From Bin55 sp965116055 (GTDB taxonomy: Bacteria; Pseudomonadota; Gammaproteobacteria; Pseudomonadales; Azotimanducaceae), in assembly GCA_965116055.1 (NCBI GenBank), contig OZ220466.1, positions 62,001 to 126,000 on the forward strand: 64,000 bases of DNA, in the 5' to 3' direction. Positions 19,901-28,391 of the stretch are shown piece by piece. Both the position numbers and the translations under genes were made by a program. Each line of letters begins with the position of its first letter. Positions within the stretch are counted from its first letter, which is position 1. The notes beneath the pieces are model-generated. The model was not told the origin of the DNA, searched no databases, and was given only the letters and a program-made list of their open reading frames with translations.

Positions 19901-22900
19901 TGATGCCCCGCCACAGCCGCCGTCGCAATCATCGGGTCGGCCACCGCCACCGTCAGCGCCAACGGCTCGTCCGTATCCGGATCCCGGAACAGCGCGCTCG
20001 CGTCATACATCAGGTCATGGATGCGGGTTAGGGTTTGGGGTCCCACCGCCGTCGCCACCACCGGATCGACGTTGACCACCGCGACCGTCACGGTCGTCAT
20101 CGCCTGACCGCCGTCATGGTCTGTCGCATGCACGGTCACGGCGGTTTCGCCCACCGCCAACCCCGTCAGCGTCAGCAGACCGTCCGCCAGGTCGATCGCG
20201 CCGACCGCCACGATACCATCATTCGCCACCGTCGCTTCCAGCGTCGCCAGCTCGCCGTCCGCGTCCACAAAGGTGTCCCTGACGTCCACCGTCAGCGGGT
20301 TGATTCGATCAAGCGCTTGCGGCGCCACATCCATCGCCACTGTCGGCGCCACGTTGACCACCGTCGCCATCAGCGTCGAAGTCGCCGTCGCCCCGTGCGG
20401 GTCCGTCGCCGTCAACTCGATATCCACCTCGCCCAGCGCCACGCCCTCCAGCGTCAACGTCGTGCCAGCCACCGTGGCCGTCGCGCGGTCCGCGCCTTCG
20501 CCCACCGGCGTCGCCGTGATGACCAGGCCGTCCGCGCCATCGTCCGTATCGGTGAACAGCCCGCCGAGATCCACCGCCTGCGGTGTCACGCGATCCAGCG
20601 TGCGCGCCGCCAACGGCTGCGCTTCCGCCGGCGCCGCATTCACCGTGATGGCCTGACTCACCGAGGTCTTGTTGCCCGCCTCATCCGTCGCCGTCAACGT
20701 CAGCGTCGCCATCCCCGAGGCCCGACCTACCAACGTCGCCGTCGCGCCATCATTGGTCACCACCACCAGCAGCACAGCTTCGTCCGACGTCATCGCCTGC
20801 GGCAGCCCCACCATATCGCCTTCATCCGGGTCCGTAAACAACCCCGACAAGGCCAGATCGAACGTCGCCCCGACATTCACCGTGTCCGCCTCAGGCAGCC
20901 GCGCCATGAACGCATCCTTGTCCGCCGCCGGCGGCCGATTCGTCGTCACCTTCACCATGAACTTCAATGTGACCGTGCCGCCCTCGCCATCGTCCGCCGT
21001 CAACGTGATCGTCGCCATCCCTTCGCTCAGACCCTGAATCGTCAACTCATCCAGACCGCTCACCGTCACCGTGGCCACCTGCTTCATGGAGGAGGCAGCA
21101 TCCACCTTCAACCGATCGCCATCCTCGTCCGTGAAATAGCCGCCGACCGCCAGCGTCAGCGAACCATCCACCGCCACGACCTGTTCCGCGATCGTCATCG
21201 GCTCCCCGGCCGCATCCAGCTTCACCATCGGCAGGTCGTTCACGTCGGTCACGATCACGTGCACCTGCACCGTGCCGCTCTTGTCCCATCCGTCGTCCAG
21301 CGTCAACGTCAACGTATGACGATCCTGCTGTTCCGCATTCAGCCGCGCCTTCGTCCGCAATCCCAACTCGCTCGCCACCTTGCGACAGTGCTTGCTCACC
21401 GTCATCTTCAATGGCAACGCACAGAGACTGCTCTCGCCACCGTCAATCTTGCCGTTCTCGTTCGCATCCACACGACCCACGCGCACCGCCTCGAACAACT
21501 CGCTGTCCACCGTCGCCTGCACCTCGTCCGCCGAGTCCGCATCCAGGTAGGTGATCGCCGTCGCCAGGAATGTCCCCACCGGCGCATCCTCCGCCACGCT
21601 CATGCCGAACGACCGCACCCCCGCCGGCTCGAAACTCGGCGCCGCATTCTTCGCCCGTACCTTCAGCGTGAACGTCGCATCCTTCGACAACTTGCCGTCC
21701 GACGCCGTCACCGTGATGGTGTACGTCTTTTCCGCGGCCGCCGTCGCCCCCTTGCCCGTCAGGATCAGGTCGCGACCCTCGATCTTCACCAGATCCTCGC
21801 GCAGGTTCGAATACGCGCTGAACGTCAGCGGATCCCCTTCCGGATCGATGAACAGACTCGCCAGCTCGATCGGATCCGACTTCTCGTCGTTCGTCAACCG
21901 CACCGTCCCCAGCGCCTTCACCGCCTCCGCATCGGTCTCCAGTTCGTTCACGTCCTTCACCGTCACCGTGATCGGAATCGTCACCGTGTCATACCCGTCG
22001 CTCGCCTGCAACCGCACCGTCGCCATCTTCCCCGCCGGCAACTTCTCGTAATCCACCAGCGCGCCCGTCAACGACACGTTCCCCGAGTTGTCCTTGTATT
22101 TCCAGCAACTGCCGCCTTCCGTCAGCGTGTACGTCGAATAATCCTTCGCCGGACACGGCGTCCCTACGACCTTGTAGTAAACGTCGGTATCCTGGGTATC
22201 CAGATCCCCCGCATTCCAATCGTCCGCCGTCGCGTCCGTCGTCCCCGGCACCACCGACGCCACCAACGCGTCCTCGCCCGTGCCTTCGTTCACCGTCGTG
22301 CGGAAACCCACCGAGCCGCCCGCAAACGCCGGCGGGTTGTTCACCCCTTTCTTCACGATCACCGTGATCTTCCCATACTCCAGGGATTGATTTGAAGGGA
22401 CGATCACGCCAGGCTGCTCGTGCTGACCCGTCTTCACATACACCTGCGCGAGATACGTGCCCGGCGTCGTCTGGTCATACGCCGTCAGGATGAGGCGCAG
22501 CCCTTGCACGCTCACCTTCACCACATATTGACCCGCATGCGGCGTGGGGTCGCCACGAGCTTCGGTATGGTGAACGCAATACACTTTCCCGTCCTTTGCC
22601 GCTTGAAATCCCCTCTGTCCAAGCCCGTCAAATCCTCTGACTCCCCCTTGTCCTAGAAGCCCCGAGGGCGCGGCACTCGAATGAATCTGGCTATCAACCC
22701 CAGGGGTATTGGCCATGCCATTGTCGCATACAAGGTGGGCTTTATCCGTCGCAAGCGCTTCAGGCGTCGCGTCCAGGTCGCGAAGTATCCGGTTGAAACT
22801 GATCGAGGTCGATTCGCCCGCGTTCAGGTACACCCGGGCCGGGCCCACCGGTTGCAGATCGTCGCCACTACGATCGTTGCCGCTTCGCTCATAGGTAAAC

Positions 22901-23514
22901 GGCTTCAACACGACCGGACCTTCGTTCACATCGTTGAGGTTCAACGTCAGCGTCAACGTATCCACCACTTTGTCGCCCTTGTGTGCATGAACCTTGATCA
23001 CGTACTTCGAGGATGTCTCATAATCCAACAACGACTCGGCTTTCATCTTGACGTGGCCACCCGTCGCGCCCATCGTGCCGTCATTCGCACTCTTGGACGC
23101 CACGCTCTTGCAATCGGCCGTCTGCGCCAGGGCAAATATATCACTGGCCTTGCCCGCAGCATCCGTCACTGCCACCGTATAACAAGCGCCCGTCAAGGCC
23201 GGCGTCGTCCGCGCCGCGTCAATTTCACGGTTGATCAGACTATTCGCAGCGCCGTTCGTACTGGCGCCTCCTTGCGTGCCCGCGCCGTCCGCAGTATAGT
23301 GATGCAGGCCGGCCGTACGCGTCGGATTGCGCATATAGGGCCCATGATGTGACGGGTGAGAGGCATAAAAAAACTGACCTTCGTCAAACGATACACTCAC
23401 CGCATCCGCCTCGAAGGCCTCCTCAGCCAATGCCTGACTTCCACACCATGCGGTGAGTAGCGCGACCAGTAAACTGCCGCCAAACCGGCGGCATCGCGTC
23501 GTGTTGTGAACCAT
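16933..23514 (-). CDS. Giant Ig/cadherin-repeat adhesin with outer-membrane barrel, copy 1 (2193 aa)
   Basis: This is a probable surface adhesin of autotransporter type. Residues 1-30 are a Sec signal (SLLVALLTAWCGSQALA). A variable N-terminal region to about 400 precedes cadherin-like domains (ASDGYDTVTIP, VKDVNELE, VTDVNDLP). About eight repeats of some 90 residues follow, each starting like VAPVVA..DQT.TR with a DPDTD-like acidic loop that may bind calcium. The last 380 residues look like a beta-barrel ending in ATMRF, with the C-terminal Phe typical of outer-membrane proteins. I chose the ATG at 23514 because AAAGGAGAAG precedes it; the frame stays open to a TTG at 23601 that also has a GGAGGAG site. 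It is more GC-rich than its neighbours. The ligand is unknown. Confidence 0.85.
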   Translation of the reverse strand: MVHNTTRCRRFGGSLLVALLTAWCGSQALAEEAFEADAVSVSFDEGQFFYASHPSHHGPYMRNPTRTAGLHHYTADGAGTQGGASTNGAANSLINREIDAARTTPALTGACYTVAVTDAAGKASDIFALAQTADCKSVASKSANDGTMGATGGHVKMKAESLLDYETSSKYVIKVHAHKGDKVVDTLTLTLNLNDVNEGPVVLKPFTYERSGNDRSGDDLQPVGPARVYLNAGESTSISFNRILRDLDATPEALATDKAHLVCDNGMANTPGVDSQIHSSAAPSGLLGQGGVRGFDGLGQRGFQAAKDGKVYCVHHTEARGDPTPHAGQYVVKVSVQGLRLILTAYDQTTPGTYLAQVYVKTGQHEQPGVIVPSNQSLEYGKITVIVKKGVNNPPAFAGGSVGFRTTVNEGTGEDALVASVVPGTTDATADDWNAGDLDTQDTDVYYKVVGTPCPAKDYSTYTLTEGGSCWKYKDNSGNVSLTGALVDYEKLPAGKMATVRLQASDGYDTVTIPITVTVKDVNELETDAEAVKALGTVRLTNDEKSDPIELASLFIDPEGDPLTFSAYSNLREDLVKIEGRDLILTGKGATAAAEKTYTITVTASDGKLSKDATFTLKVRAKNAAPSFEPAGVRSFGMSVAEDAPVGTFLATAITYLDADSADEVQATVDSELFEAVRVGRVDANENGKIDGGESSLCALPLKMTVSKHCRKVASELGLRTKARLNAEQQDRHTLTLTLDDGWDKSGTVQVHVIVTDVNDLPMVKLDAAGEPMTIAEQVVAVDGSLTLAVGGYFTDEDGDRLKVDAASSMKQVATVTVSGLDELTIQGLSEGMATITLTADDGEGGTVTLKFMVKVTTNRPPAADKDAFMARLPEADTVNVGATFDLALSGLFTDPDEGDMVGLPQAMTSDEAVLLVVVTNDGATATLVGRASGMATLTLTATDEAGNKTSVSQAITVNAAPAEAQPLAARTLDRVTPQAVDLGGLFTDTDDGADGLVITATPVGEGADRATATVAGTTLTLEGVALGEVDIELTATDPHGATATSTLMATVVNVAPTVAMDVAPQALDRINPLTVDVRDTFVDADGELATLEATVANDGIVAVGAIDLADGLLTLTGLAVGETAVTVHATDHDGGQAMTTVTVAVVNVDPVVATAVGPQTLTRIHDLMYDASALFRDPDTDEPLALTVAVADPMIATAAVAGHQLTVEGLHVGSTTVTVMATDVDGGTAAHEFVVAVENVTPTVAMQIDAQTFDRRAPLGLDLTGTFMDDDGEIRALTAMVGDGSVVDAVVAGAALTLQALAVGTTTVTLTAMDDQGDTITTAFEVTVANIAPVVAEAVPDQTTTRVADLTLDVSGTFHDPDTDAPVTVTVVAADGSIVEAALHEQMLTLRGLTVGSTTLTLTALDVDGGTVSTMFMTTVANVVPEVAQALVDQEMDRREPLTLDVAPTFQDEDDGPSSLTLTVMVADGAVAEAMLQGTELTVTAQAVGATEITLTAMDANGASATDTFEVTVVNVAPVVAAAVMDQTITRVADVALDTSGVFSDPDTDEPLTVTVTTAEAMLVEATLGADHQLTLRGLAVGETVLTLTATDMDGGHVMDEVQVTVANVAPEVANSLSPVVLEVGGAAATPTIEGLFSDDGDPLTYTVATADAGIATAALAGTQARVSPIARGSTTLTITATDPHGGEATVTGSVTVGDGALKAVAAESLAGFGRALLASASSSVGARLTTDARSADLTLDAWLDEWAPQDPAAPSRTVAAQGAAAWQMVHAVNTPGSTGVLAGDAMAGSSAGTSGALSGMDQLQSQFGQRFALNLGSSEDVSRWSVWGDVDRQTYEGSGYDGTATSVYLGADVAVAECWLLGLAVARQGGDSDYAWGTASQAMDMQLTTVLPYASYRPSERMSLWGVAGFGRGELDTTVAGTTTTSGSDLRSQLAMVGGEQALTQVGRFDLALRGDAALASLETDQGPGAADGLATDVHRLRLGLEGSFSTDTGEGGMLEPFGQVNVRTDGGDGETGSGLELAGGIRMTTPAFTLEAQGRTLALHGADDYRESGFSLLATLNPSAQATGVSVTIAPRWGADAIGTGILWEDTLRVGQSYGVLTGMANGGAQASLETQVGYGLLVARERYLLTPFVDVRMSDGTRRELLVGASVRPWVRQAKDLDVRLAAGRVDERPGVSHSQVGLHATMRF

Positions 23515-23741
23515 CGTCCCTTCTCCTTTCTCAGTATTGGGTTCGATTTGTGACATACGGACTGCTCGACGATGAGCAGCGTCTAACTTGAAACAATGCA
23601 AGGGATCTCTCCTCCAGTGACCAATGCCTTACCTCGGAACCGCTGCCACGCGAATCAACCTATCCGGAACCCCCGCACGACGTAAAGATCGTCTATTCAG
23701 GTATGTAGGACCGTGAAGGTCTCGTTTGTTACATAGGCGTA

Positions 23742-23751
23742 CCCCCCCCCC
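23742..23751 (-). repeat. Homopolymer G10 tract upstream of adhesin 1
   Basis: There are ten C on the plus strand, which are ten G in the direction of the adhesin gene, about 230 bp before its ATG. A tract of the same length sits at the matching place in locus 2, although the flanking bases have diverged. Such tracts change length by slipped-strand mispairing and, near a promoter, can switch expression. Confidence 0.8.
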
Positions 23752-23765
23752 TTGATTTTTATCAA
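23752..23765 (-). promoter_or_regulatory. FNR/ANR-type palindrome upstream of adhesin 1
   Basis: TTGATTTTTATCAA is a perfect match to the FNR/ANR consensus TTGAT-N4-ATCAA. It directly abuts the G10 tract. In the gene's direction a TATGTA -10-like hexamer starts 16 nt after the palindrome, which places the palindrome about 6 bp closer than the usual -41.5 position. The corresponding site in locus 2 is degenerate. Confidence 0.55.
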
Positions 23766-24258
23766 GATGAGGCCAAGCCTTCGTGTGCGACGCTTCGTCG
23801 CCACATCAGGCATGACGGGATAAGTTGATAACATGGGAACTGAGGCGACGTGAGCCGACACAACGATGCTCGCGGTCGACAAACTCCCTGTCCAACATAA
23901 GACAGCCGAATTCTACCACATAACTGTCCGTGACCACATGCACATCATGCGTTTAACATGCTCACAGCCGTACACACCACTAGGGTCATGCTATTAAATT
24001 CGTAGTGCGCCATGTCTGTATGGCGATTACTATGGCACGCCACCGGGATTGACTTTACTAGATCTATGGCACCATATCGGGTATGACTTGACAACATCAC
24101 ATCTGCATAGGAACCGAAGCTTCCGTCAGGTGCCGGCAAGCGCGGCAACATGCTCGTTACCGCACTTTGACATAGTCCTTGATTTGAACGATGGCGCTTG
24201 ACGCATAAACGAGGGAAACTCCTCAGTAGTCCCTGTATGCGTCACTAACAGCTCTGAA

Positions 24259-24402
24259 TCAATGACGCCATTCTGGATCAATCAATCGGAACGGATCGCG
24301 AAGATGCGATAGCATCTCTTCATCTAACGCTTTTAATGAGCGCAAATTCTCCTTGTTGAACGTTGACTGCCTTACATGGCTCAGGAGCGATGGATATCCA
24401 AG
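24259..24402 (-). pseudogene. Possible C-terminal gene remnant
   Basis: An open stretch of about 47 codons on the minus strand follows a stop codon and has no start. It encodes a protein-like C-terminus (SHVRQSTFNKENLRSLK, then HLRDPFRLIDPEWRH). I cannot name the family. It may be what is left of a gene destroyed when locus 1 was rearranged. The rest of 24126-24553 shows no recognisable gene. Confidence 0.25.
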
Positions 24403-24553
24403 TTACCACACGAGTGTTAGCCGGCTTTCGCATTATTACTCCATATTAAATTTGTATAATAATTCTCTCGCTTAGGGAGACGTTAACCTATACGGCTACA
24501 GCGAATAGCAAGGACGACTATAGACCGTGCTGTTTCAGACCGTGCTGTTTCGT

Positions 24554-24967
24554 TTAGAATGTTTTAGAGCTGCTTAGACTTAAAGGTGGGTGATACATAA
24601 CTTGAACCCGAACACCAGCCGGATCTAAGCAGTAAAAGCTGCGCGCACCGTCCCGATGCGTGCACGGCGGTGCAACGATTTCGACTTTCTGCTCAATCAA
24701 GTAGTCGTGCCATGCATCAACATCGCTAGGTTGTTCCACGATAAAACCGACATGATCAAGTAGTTGTGTCCCGTTAGCGCTCGCGACATCGCGATGAATC
24801 GCAAGGTTATCCGTTCCGCTGGTTAGGTAGACATTGTCAGCATCTGGTTCCCATTCAACCGTCATACCAAACATACCGACATAAAAAGCGCGCGTGGCCT
24901 CGTAATTGCTGGTACGCAACGCCACATGACGCAGACCAAGCAAATGGTTAGGTCTTGCCAAATTCAA
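24554..24967 (-). CDS. VOC (glyoxalase-fold) family protein (137 aa)
   Basis: This is a single vicinal-oxygen-chelate domain protein. LRHVALRTSNYEATRAFY opens the first module, with a metal-binding His candidate. DHVGFIVEQPSDVDAW opens the second, and FYCLDPAGVRVQVMYH gives the closing strand with a candidate Glu position replaced by Gln. Members include glyoxalases, dioxygenases and resistance proteins; the reaction is unknown. It overlaps the osmC-like gene by 4 bp and is the last gene of the trpGDC transcription unit. Confidence 0.75.
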   Translation of the reverse strand: MNLARPNHLLGLRHVALRTSNYEATRAFYVGMFGMTVEWEPDADNVYLTSGTDNLAIHRDVASANGTQLLDHVGFIVEQPSDVDAWHDYLIEQKVEIVAPPCTHRDGARSFYCLDPAGVRVQVMYHPPLSLSSSKTF

Positions 24968-25383
24968 GATGCTATTAACTCGAAATCGTGGGAAACTTCG
25001 ACGCCCGCACGTTGCATAAGTATCGAAGCCGAGCAGTATTTATCAGCGCTTAATTCAACTGCTCGAGCTAATTTATTAATCGTCAGTCGTTCGCCAGCGA
25101 CCCGAAACATGAGATGAATGTGCGTGAAAATTTGTGGATCGGTATCGGCACGTGTTGCGCGCACGCTAACCTGACAGCGTTGAACGCTGACGCGACCTTT
25201 CCGCAATATATGAACCACATCCGTGGCCGCGCAACCACCCATACCCATGAGCATCAATTCCATCGGCCGTGTGCCGCGATGGGTACCGCCTAGATCCGGT
25301 GGACCGTCAATGTGTACTTCACGGTCTTTGTCGTCACGTGCGGTAAAGTACAGATCTTCGTGCCACTCAATATCGACTTGCAT
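24964..25383 (-). CDS. OsmC-family protein (139 aa)
   Basis: OsmC/Ohr proteins are thiol peroxidases that detoxify organic hydroperoxides. The first conserved Cys is in MGGCAATDVVHIL and the second region in DKYCSASILMQRAGVEVSHD, as in the YhfA-like OsmC subgroup. It is cytoplasmic with no signal. It lies 4 nt after trpC and overlaps the VOC gene by 4 bp, so it is probably read from the trp transcript. The link with tryptophan synthesis is not obvious. Confidence 0.82.
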   Translation of the reverse strand: MQVDIEWHEDLYFTARDDKDREVHIDGPPDLGGTHRGTRPMELMLMGMGGCAATDVVHILRKGRVSVQRCQVSVRATRADTDPQIFTHIHLMFRVAGERLTINKLARAVELSADKYCSASILMQRAGVEVSHDFELIAS

Positions 25384-25387
25384 GATT

Positions 25388-26194
25388 TCAAGCGGTAGTC
25401 GTGGTTTTAATCAATGTGAAGATCTCACGCATGGCTTGACCTGGCTTCGACGCGCTCATAAGAGCTTCGCCCACTAAGAACGCGTGCACACCTTGGGCGC
25501 GCAAGCGCGCCACATCATCCCGTGTACGAATGCCACTTTCTGATACAGTTTGTACGGACGGCGGAATCAAGGACACAAGCTTTTCGGTGACCGCTAAATT
25601 GGTTTCAAACGTCTTTAAGTTGCGATTGTTAATACCGATTAATCTCGCATTGATAGACAATGCGAGTTCTAGCTCCGCTTCGTCGTGTATTTCGACCAAC
25701 ACACTCAAACCAATGCCTTCAGCGATATCGTGAAAAGACTTTAACTGCACGGAATCCAACACCGCCACAATCAATAACAAACAATCTGCAGGTAACGCTC
25801 GTGTCTCGAAAATCTGATATTCGTCCACAATGAAATCTTTGCGTAAGACGGGTAACTGCGTTCGACTTCGCGCGGCTCGCAACGCAGCGTTGCTGCCCTG
25901 GAAGAAGCGTTCATCTGTGAGGACAGATAGGCATGCCGCGCCATGGTGTTCATAGTCAACAGCGATGTCGGCAGCATTGAAATCCTTACGAATCAATCCT
26001 TTGCTAGGCGACGCTTTCTTGATTTCCGCGATCACGGCTGGCTGAATCGCCTTAAGCGCAGCACCAAAATTACGCGCTTCCGCAGTATTTTCGAGTAATG
26101 CTCGCAATGCGCTTTGCGGTACAGCTCGTTTTAACGCTTCGACTTCCAGTCGTTTATGCGCGACGATCTCATCAAGTAAAGTTTCTTGATTCAC
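25388..26194 (-). CDS. trpC: Indole-3-glycerol phosphate synthase
   Basis: TrpC closes the indole ring from CdRP in tryptophan synthesis. The TIM-barrel blocks IAEIKKASPSKGLI, PVLRKDFIVDEYQI, LIGINNRNLKTF and VSESGIRT all fit the family. The length of 268 residues is normal for the monofunctional enzyme. The start is GTG, and its GTGA overlaps the trpD stop by 4 bp, so translation is probably coupled. Confidence 0.95.
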   Translation of the reverse strand: MNQETLLDEIVAHKRLEVEALKRAVPQSALRALLENTAEARNFGAALKAIQPAVIAEIKKASPSKGLIRKDFNAADIAVDYEHHGAACLSVLTDERFFQGSNAALRAARSRTQLPVLRKDFIVDEYQIFETRALPADCLLLIVAVLDSVQLKSFHDIAEGIGLSVLVEIHDEAELELALSINARLIGINNRNLKTFETNLAVTEKLVSLIPPSVQTVSESGIRTRDDVARLRAQGVHAFLVGEALMSASKPGQAMREIFTLIKTTTTA

Positions 26195-27219
26195 GAAAGC
26201 GTCAAGGCCTTTGTAAATGCTATAAATTCCTTGAATTTCTCGTTAGCCTGACCAGTGATGATAAGATCTTGCGCCATCGCCACGCCGTTAGCAAGGCTTC
26301 CCGCGACATTGGCGGCGTAAAGAGCGGCCCCAGCATTCAACGCGACCAAGTCCGACGCCGCTTGATTTTCCGTACCAGCAAGAGCGCTCTTTATTAAAGC
26401 CAAACTTTGTGCAGGTGACTCGCAATGTAGTTCTTTGACGTCATGTACTTCCAATCCAAAATCAATCGGCTCAATTGTGTACTCCTCAATATGACCGTCG
26501 CGCAATTCCACGATTGAACTAGGACCCGCAACCGTCAACTCATCAAGCCCATTCGCATGCACGACAAGCACATGCTCCGCGCCAAGCCGCTCAAGCACGT
26601 TCACTAACGGCCGTTGCATGTCTGCCGCGAATACGCCAAGTACTTGGCGTTTCGCCGAAGCAGGATTAGTCAACGGACCTAACACGTTAAACACCGTTCG
26701 CACGCCAAGTTCCTTCCGTACAGGCCCAGCAAAGCGCATGGCCGGATGGTGCGTCATGGCAAACAAAAAACCGACACCACAAGCTTCAATACAGCGCGCG
26801 ACTTGAGACGTAGTCAAGTCAAGGTTCACACCCGCCTGTTCGAGCACATCAGCACTACCGCTCTTGCTGGTTGCTGCCCGATTGCCGTGCTTGGCAACTT
26901 GCGCGCCCCCGGCCGCTGCAACGAAAGCTGCCGCGGTCGATACGTTGAAAAGTTTGTGCTCGCCGGCGCCTCCTGTACCGCAGGTGTCTACCAGGTTCTC
27001 AGCATCAACTTCGACTTTTACCGAGGCTTCTCGCATCGCTAACGCAGCCCCTGCGATCTCAAGGTCGGACTCGCCTTTCGTTCGCAACGCCATCAGTATG
27101 CCGCCGATTTGTGCCGGGGTCGCCTCGCCACGCATGATGAGATCAAATGCGGCCTTCGTTTGGTGAAACGAAAGACTCTCACCTGATGTCAACGCATTGA
27201 GTGCATCCGTAATGTTCAA
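26191..27219 (-). CDS. trpD: Anthranilate phosphoribosyltransferase
   Basis: TrpD transfers phosphoribose from PRPP to anthranilate. The PRPP/Mg blocks DTCGTGGAGEHKLFNVST, KHGNRAATSKSGSADVLE and FNVLGPLTNPA are clear. The length of 342 residues is normal. It overlaps trpG upstream and trpC downstream by 4 bp each. It is the monofunctional form, not fused to TrpG as in enteric bacteria. Confidence 0.95.
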   Translation of the reverse strand: MNITDALNALTSGESLSFHQTKAAFDLIMRGEATPAQIGGILMALRTKGESDLEIAGAALAMREASVKVEVDAENLVDTCGTGGAGEHKLFNVSTAAAFVAAAGGAQVAKHGNRAATSKSGSADVLEQAGVNLDLTTSQVARCIEACGVGFLFAMTHHPAMRFAGPVRKELGVRTVFNVLGPLTNPASAKRQVLGVFAADMQRPLVNVLERLGAEHVLVVHANGLDELTVAGPSSIVELRDGHIEEYTIEPIDFGLEVHDVKELHCESPAQSLALIKSALAGTENQAASDLVALNAGAALYAANVAGSLANGVAMAQDLIITGQANEKFKEFIAFTKALTLS

Positions 27220-27803
27220 CTAGCGCCCATCCTTAAAAAGTTGCGCAGTATGTCGTAACCCGGGTCAGTTTTTATTGACTCAGGATGGAATTGCACGCCA
27301 TAAATTGGATATTCACGATGTTCAATACCCATGATTTCCTCCACATCGCCAGTCGTTGTCCGGGTCCAGGCAGTCATACTTAACTCACTCGGTAGCGTGT
27401 CTTGAAGCACGACTAACGAGTGGTAACGAGTCGCCATAAAACCGTCCTGGATACCCTCAAACAGTCCATCGCCGGTATGGTGGATCGAAGAAAGTTTGCC
27501 ATGCATTACCGTGCGAGCGCGATCGACTTTTCCTCCAAATGCCTGGCCAATGCACTGATGGCCTAAACAAACGCCAAGTAACGGCGTCGTTTTACCGAAC
27601 TGCTTCACTACATCAACCGAAATCCCAGCTTCGTCGGGCGTGCAAGGTCCGGGCGATAGTACGATACGAGCAGGGTCAATTTCGGCAATGGCTTCTAACG
27701 AAATCTCATCGTTGCGATGTACTTCTACCGTTTCGCCTAGTTCACCCAAATATTGCACCAAGTTGTATGTGAACGAATCGTAGTTATCGATCATTAAAAG
27801 CAT
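27216..27803 (-). CDS. trpG: Anthranilate synthase component II (glutamine amidotransferase)
   Basis: TrpG supplies ammonia from glutamine to TrpE; the same subunit may serve PabB. The class I amidotransferase triad is visible: the Cys in GVCLGHQCIGQAFGG, and His with Glu in GVQFHPESI. IDNYDSFTYNLVQYL begins the protein. The length of 195 residues is normal. It starts the trpGDC-osmC-VOC unit, while trpE lies separately about 8.5 kb away, as in Pseudomonas-like arrangements. Confidence 0.93.
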   Translation of the reverse strand: MLLMIDNYDSFTYNLVQYLGELGETVEVHRNDEISLEAIAEIDPARIVLSPGPCTPDEAGISVDVVKQFGKTTPLLGVCLGHQCIGQAFGGKVDRARTVMHGKLSSIHHTGDGLFEGIQDGFMATRYHSLVVLQDTLPSELSMTAWTRTTTGDVEEIMGIEHREYPIYGVQFHPESIKTDPGYDILRNFLRMGAS

Positions 27804-27886
27804 GAAGCAACGTACCGTAAAGTGAAGCGTCCAAATCTTCTGACGGACGCGCGCATGGGTAACATAGGTTCCGTTTTCTCAATTCT

Positions 27887-28381
27887 ATGAAGAGGCTGAA
27901 AAGCATGGGGTTTGCACTGTCCGAAATGCAATTAACAAGTGCGGCTTTTTCTTCAGGCGGAGTGATTCCTTCAAAGCACACGGGCGAAGGCGAAGACATC
28001 TCGCCTGCGCTTTCGTGGACCAGCGCGCCAGAAGGTACGAAATCGTATGTCGTGGTATGCCATGATCCAGATGCACCGCTATTAACGCCGAAAGGCTATG
28101 GTTTCGTGCATTGGGTGCTATATGGCATTCCAGGGAACGTTGTCAGTTTAGCTGAAGCAACGACAGACTATACGCAAGGAACCAATGATTTTGGTCATGC
28201 CGGCTATGGCGGCCCCATGCCTCCCGAAGGGCACGGCGTTCATAACTATTTCTTTTGGGTGATGGCACTGGACGCGGCACTTGATTTGCCAAGCGGCCTA
28301 TCCATGCTTGAGTTGTTCGAACGCATTGAGCCACATTGCACCGCGATGAATCGACTAGTCGGTACGTATCAACGCGGTTGA
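27887..28381 (+). CDS. YbhB/YbcL-type PEBP-family protein (164 aa)
   Basis: This is a phosphatidylethanolamine-binding-protein/Raf-kinase-inhibitor-like protein. The family blocks are GEGEDISPALSWTSAP, VVCHDPDAPLLTPKGYGF, HWVLYGIP, and YGGPMPPEGHGVHNYFF. There is no signal peptide, so it is probably cytoplasmic. Bacterial members bind small anionic ligands, but their function is poorly defined. It is convergent with the lipase-like gene, with 10 bp between the stops. Confidence 0.88.
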   Translation: MKRLKSMGFALSEMQLTSAAFSSGGVIPSKHTGEGEDISPALSWTSAPEGTKSYVVVCHDPDAPLLTPKGYGFVHWVLYGIPGNVVSLAEATTDYTQGTNDFGHAGYGGPMPPEGHGVHNYFFWVMALDAALDLPSGLSMLELFERIEPHCTAMNRLVGTYQRG

Positions 28382-28391
28382 CCTTAAGCGT

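Larger units (their letters stand above)
16400..24125 (-). repeat. Inverted repeat arm 1 (adhesin locus 1)
   Basis: This arm matches 48267-56006 in the opposite orientation over about 7.7 kb. The match covers the promoter region, the adhesin gene, the terminator and the IS5 remnant. At the upstream side it ends at GAAGCTTCGG (24115-24125), exactly where the IS1634-like element begins in the other copy. The arms enclose about 24 kb that includes trp genes, lptD and surA. Confidence 0.85.
23515..24125 (-). promoter_or_regulatory. Conserved upstream region of adhesin 1
   Basis: About 600 bp are shared with the region upstream of adhesin 2. The shared block contains a G10 tract, an FNR-like palindrome (in this copy only), a GGAGGAG site before a TTG codon at 23601 and a second site before the ATG at 23514. 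Short frames in it are broken in one copy or the other, so I read it as regulatory rather than coding. Confidence 0.6.

Noticed and set aside
18400..20650. Regular DNA repeats at about 270-bp spacing, considered as CRISPR or minisatellite
   Set aside because: The spacing equals the 90-residue protein repeats, there are no short identical repeats with unique spacers, and no cas gene is present.
20035..22395. Long plus-strand ORF of 786 codons inside adhesin 1
   Set aside because: It is antisense to the GC-rich repeats, is made of Arg/His-rich sequence with no domain, and similar shadow frames occur opposite adhesin 2. The adhesin frame has signal, repeats and barrel.
23697..23882. 61-codon ORF across the G10 tract upstream of adhesin 1
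   Set aside because: The frame is not kept at locus 2, where indels and stops break it, so the region is better read as regulatory.
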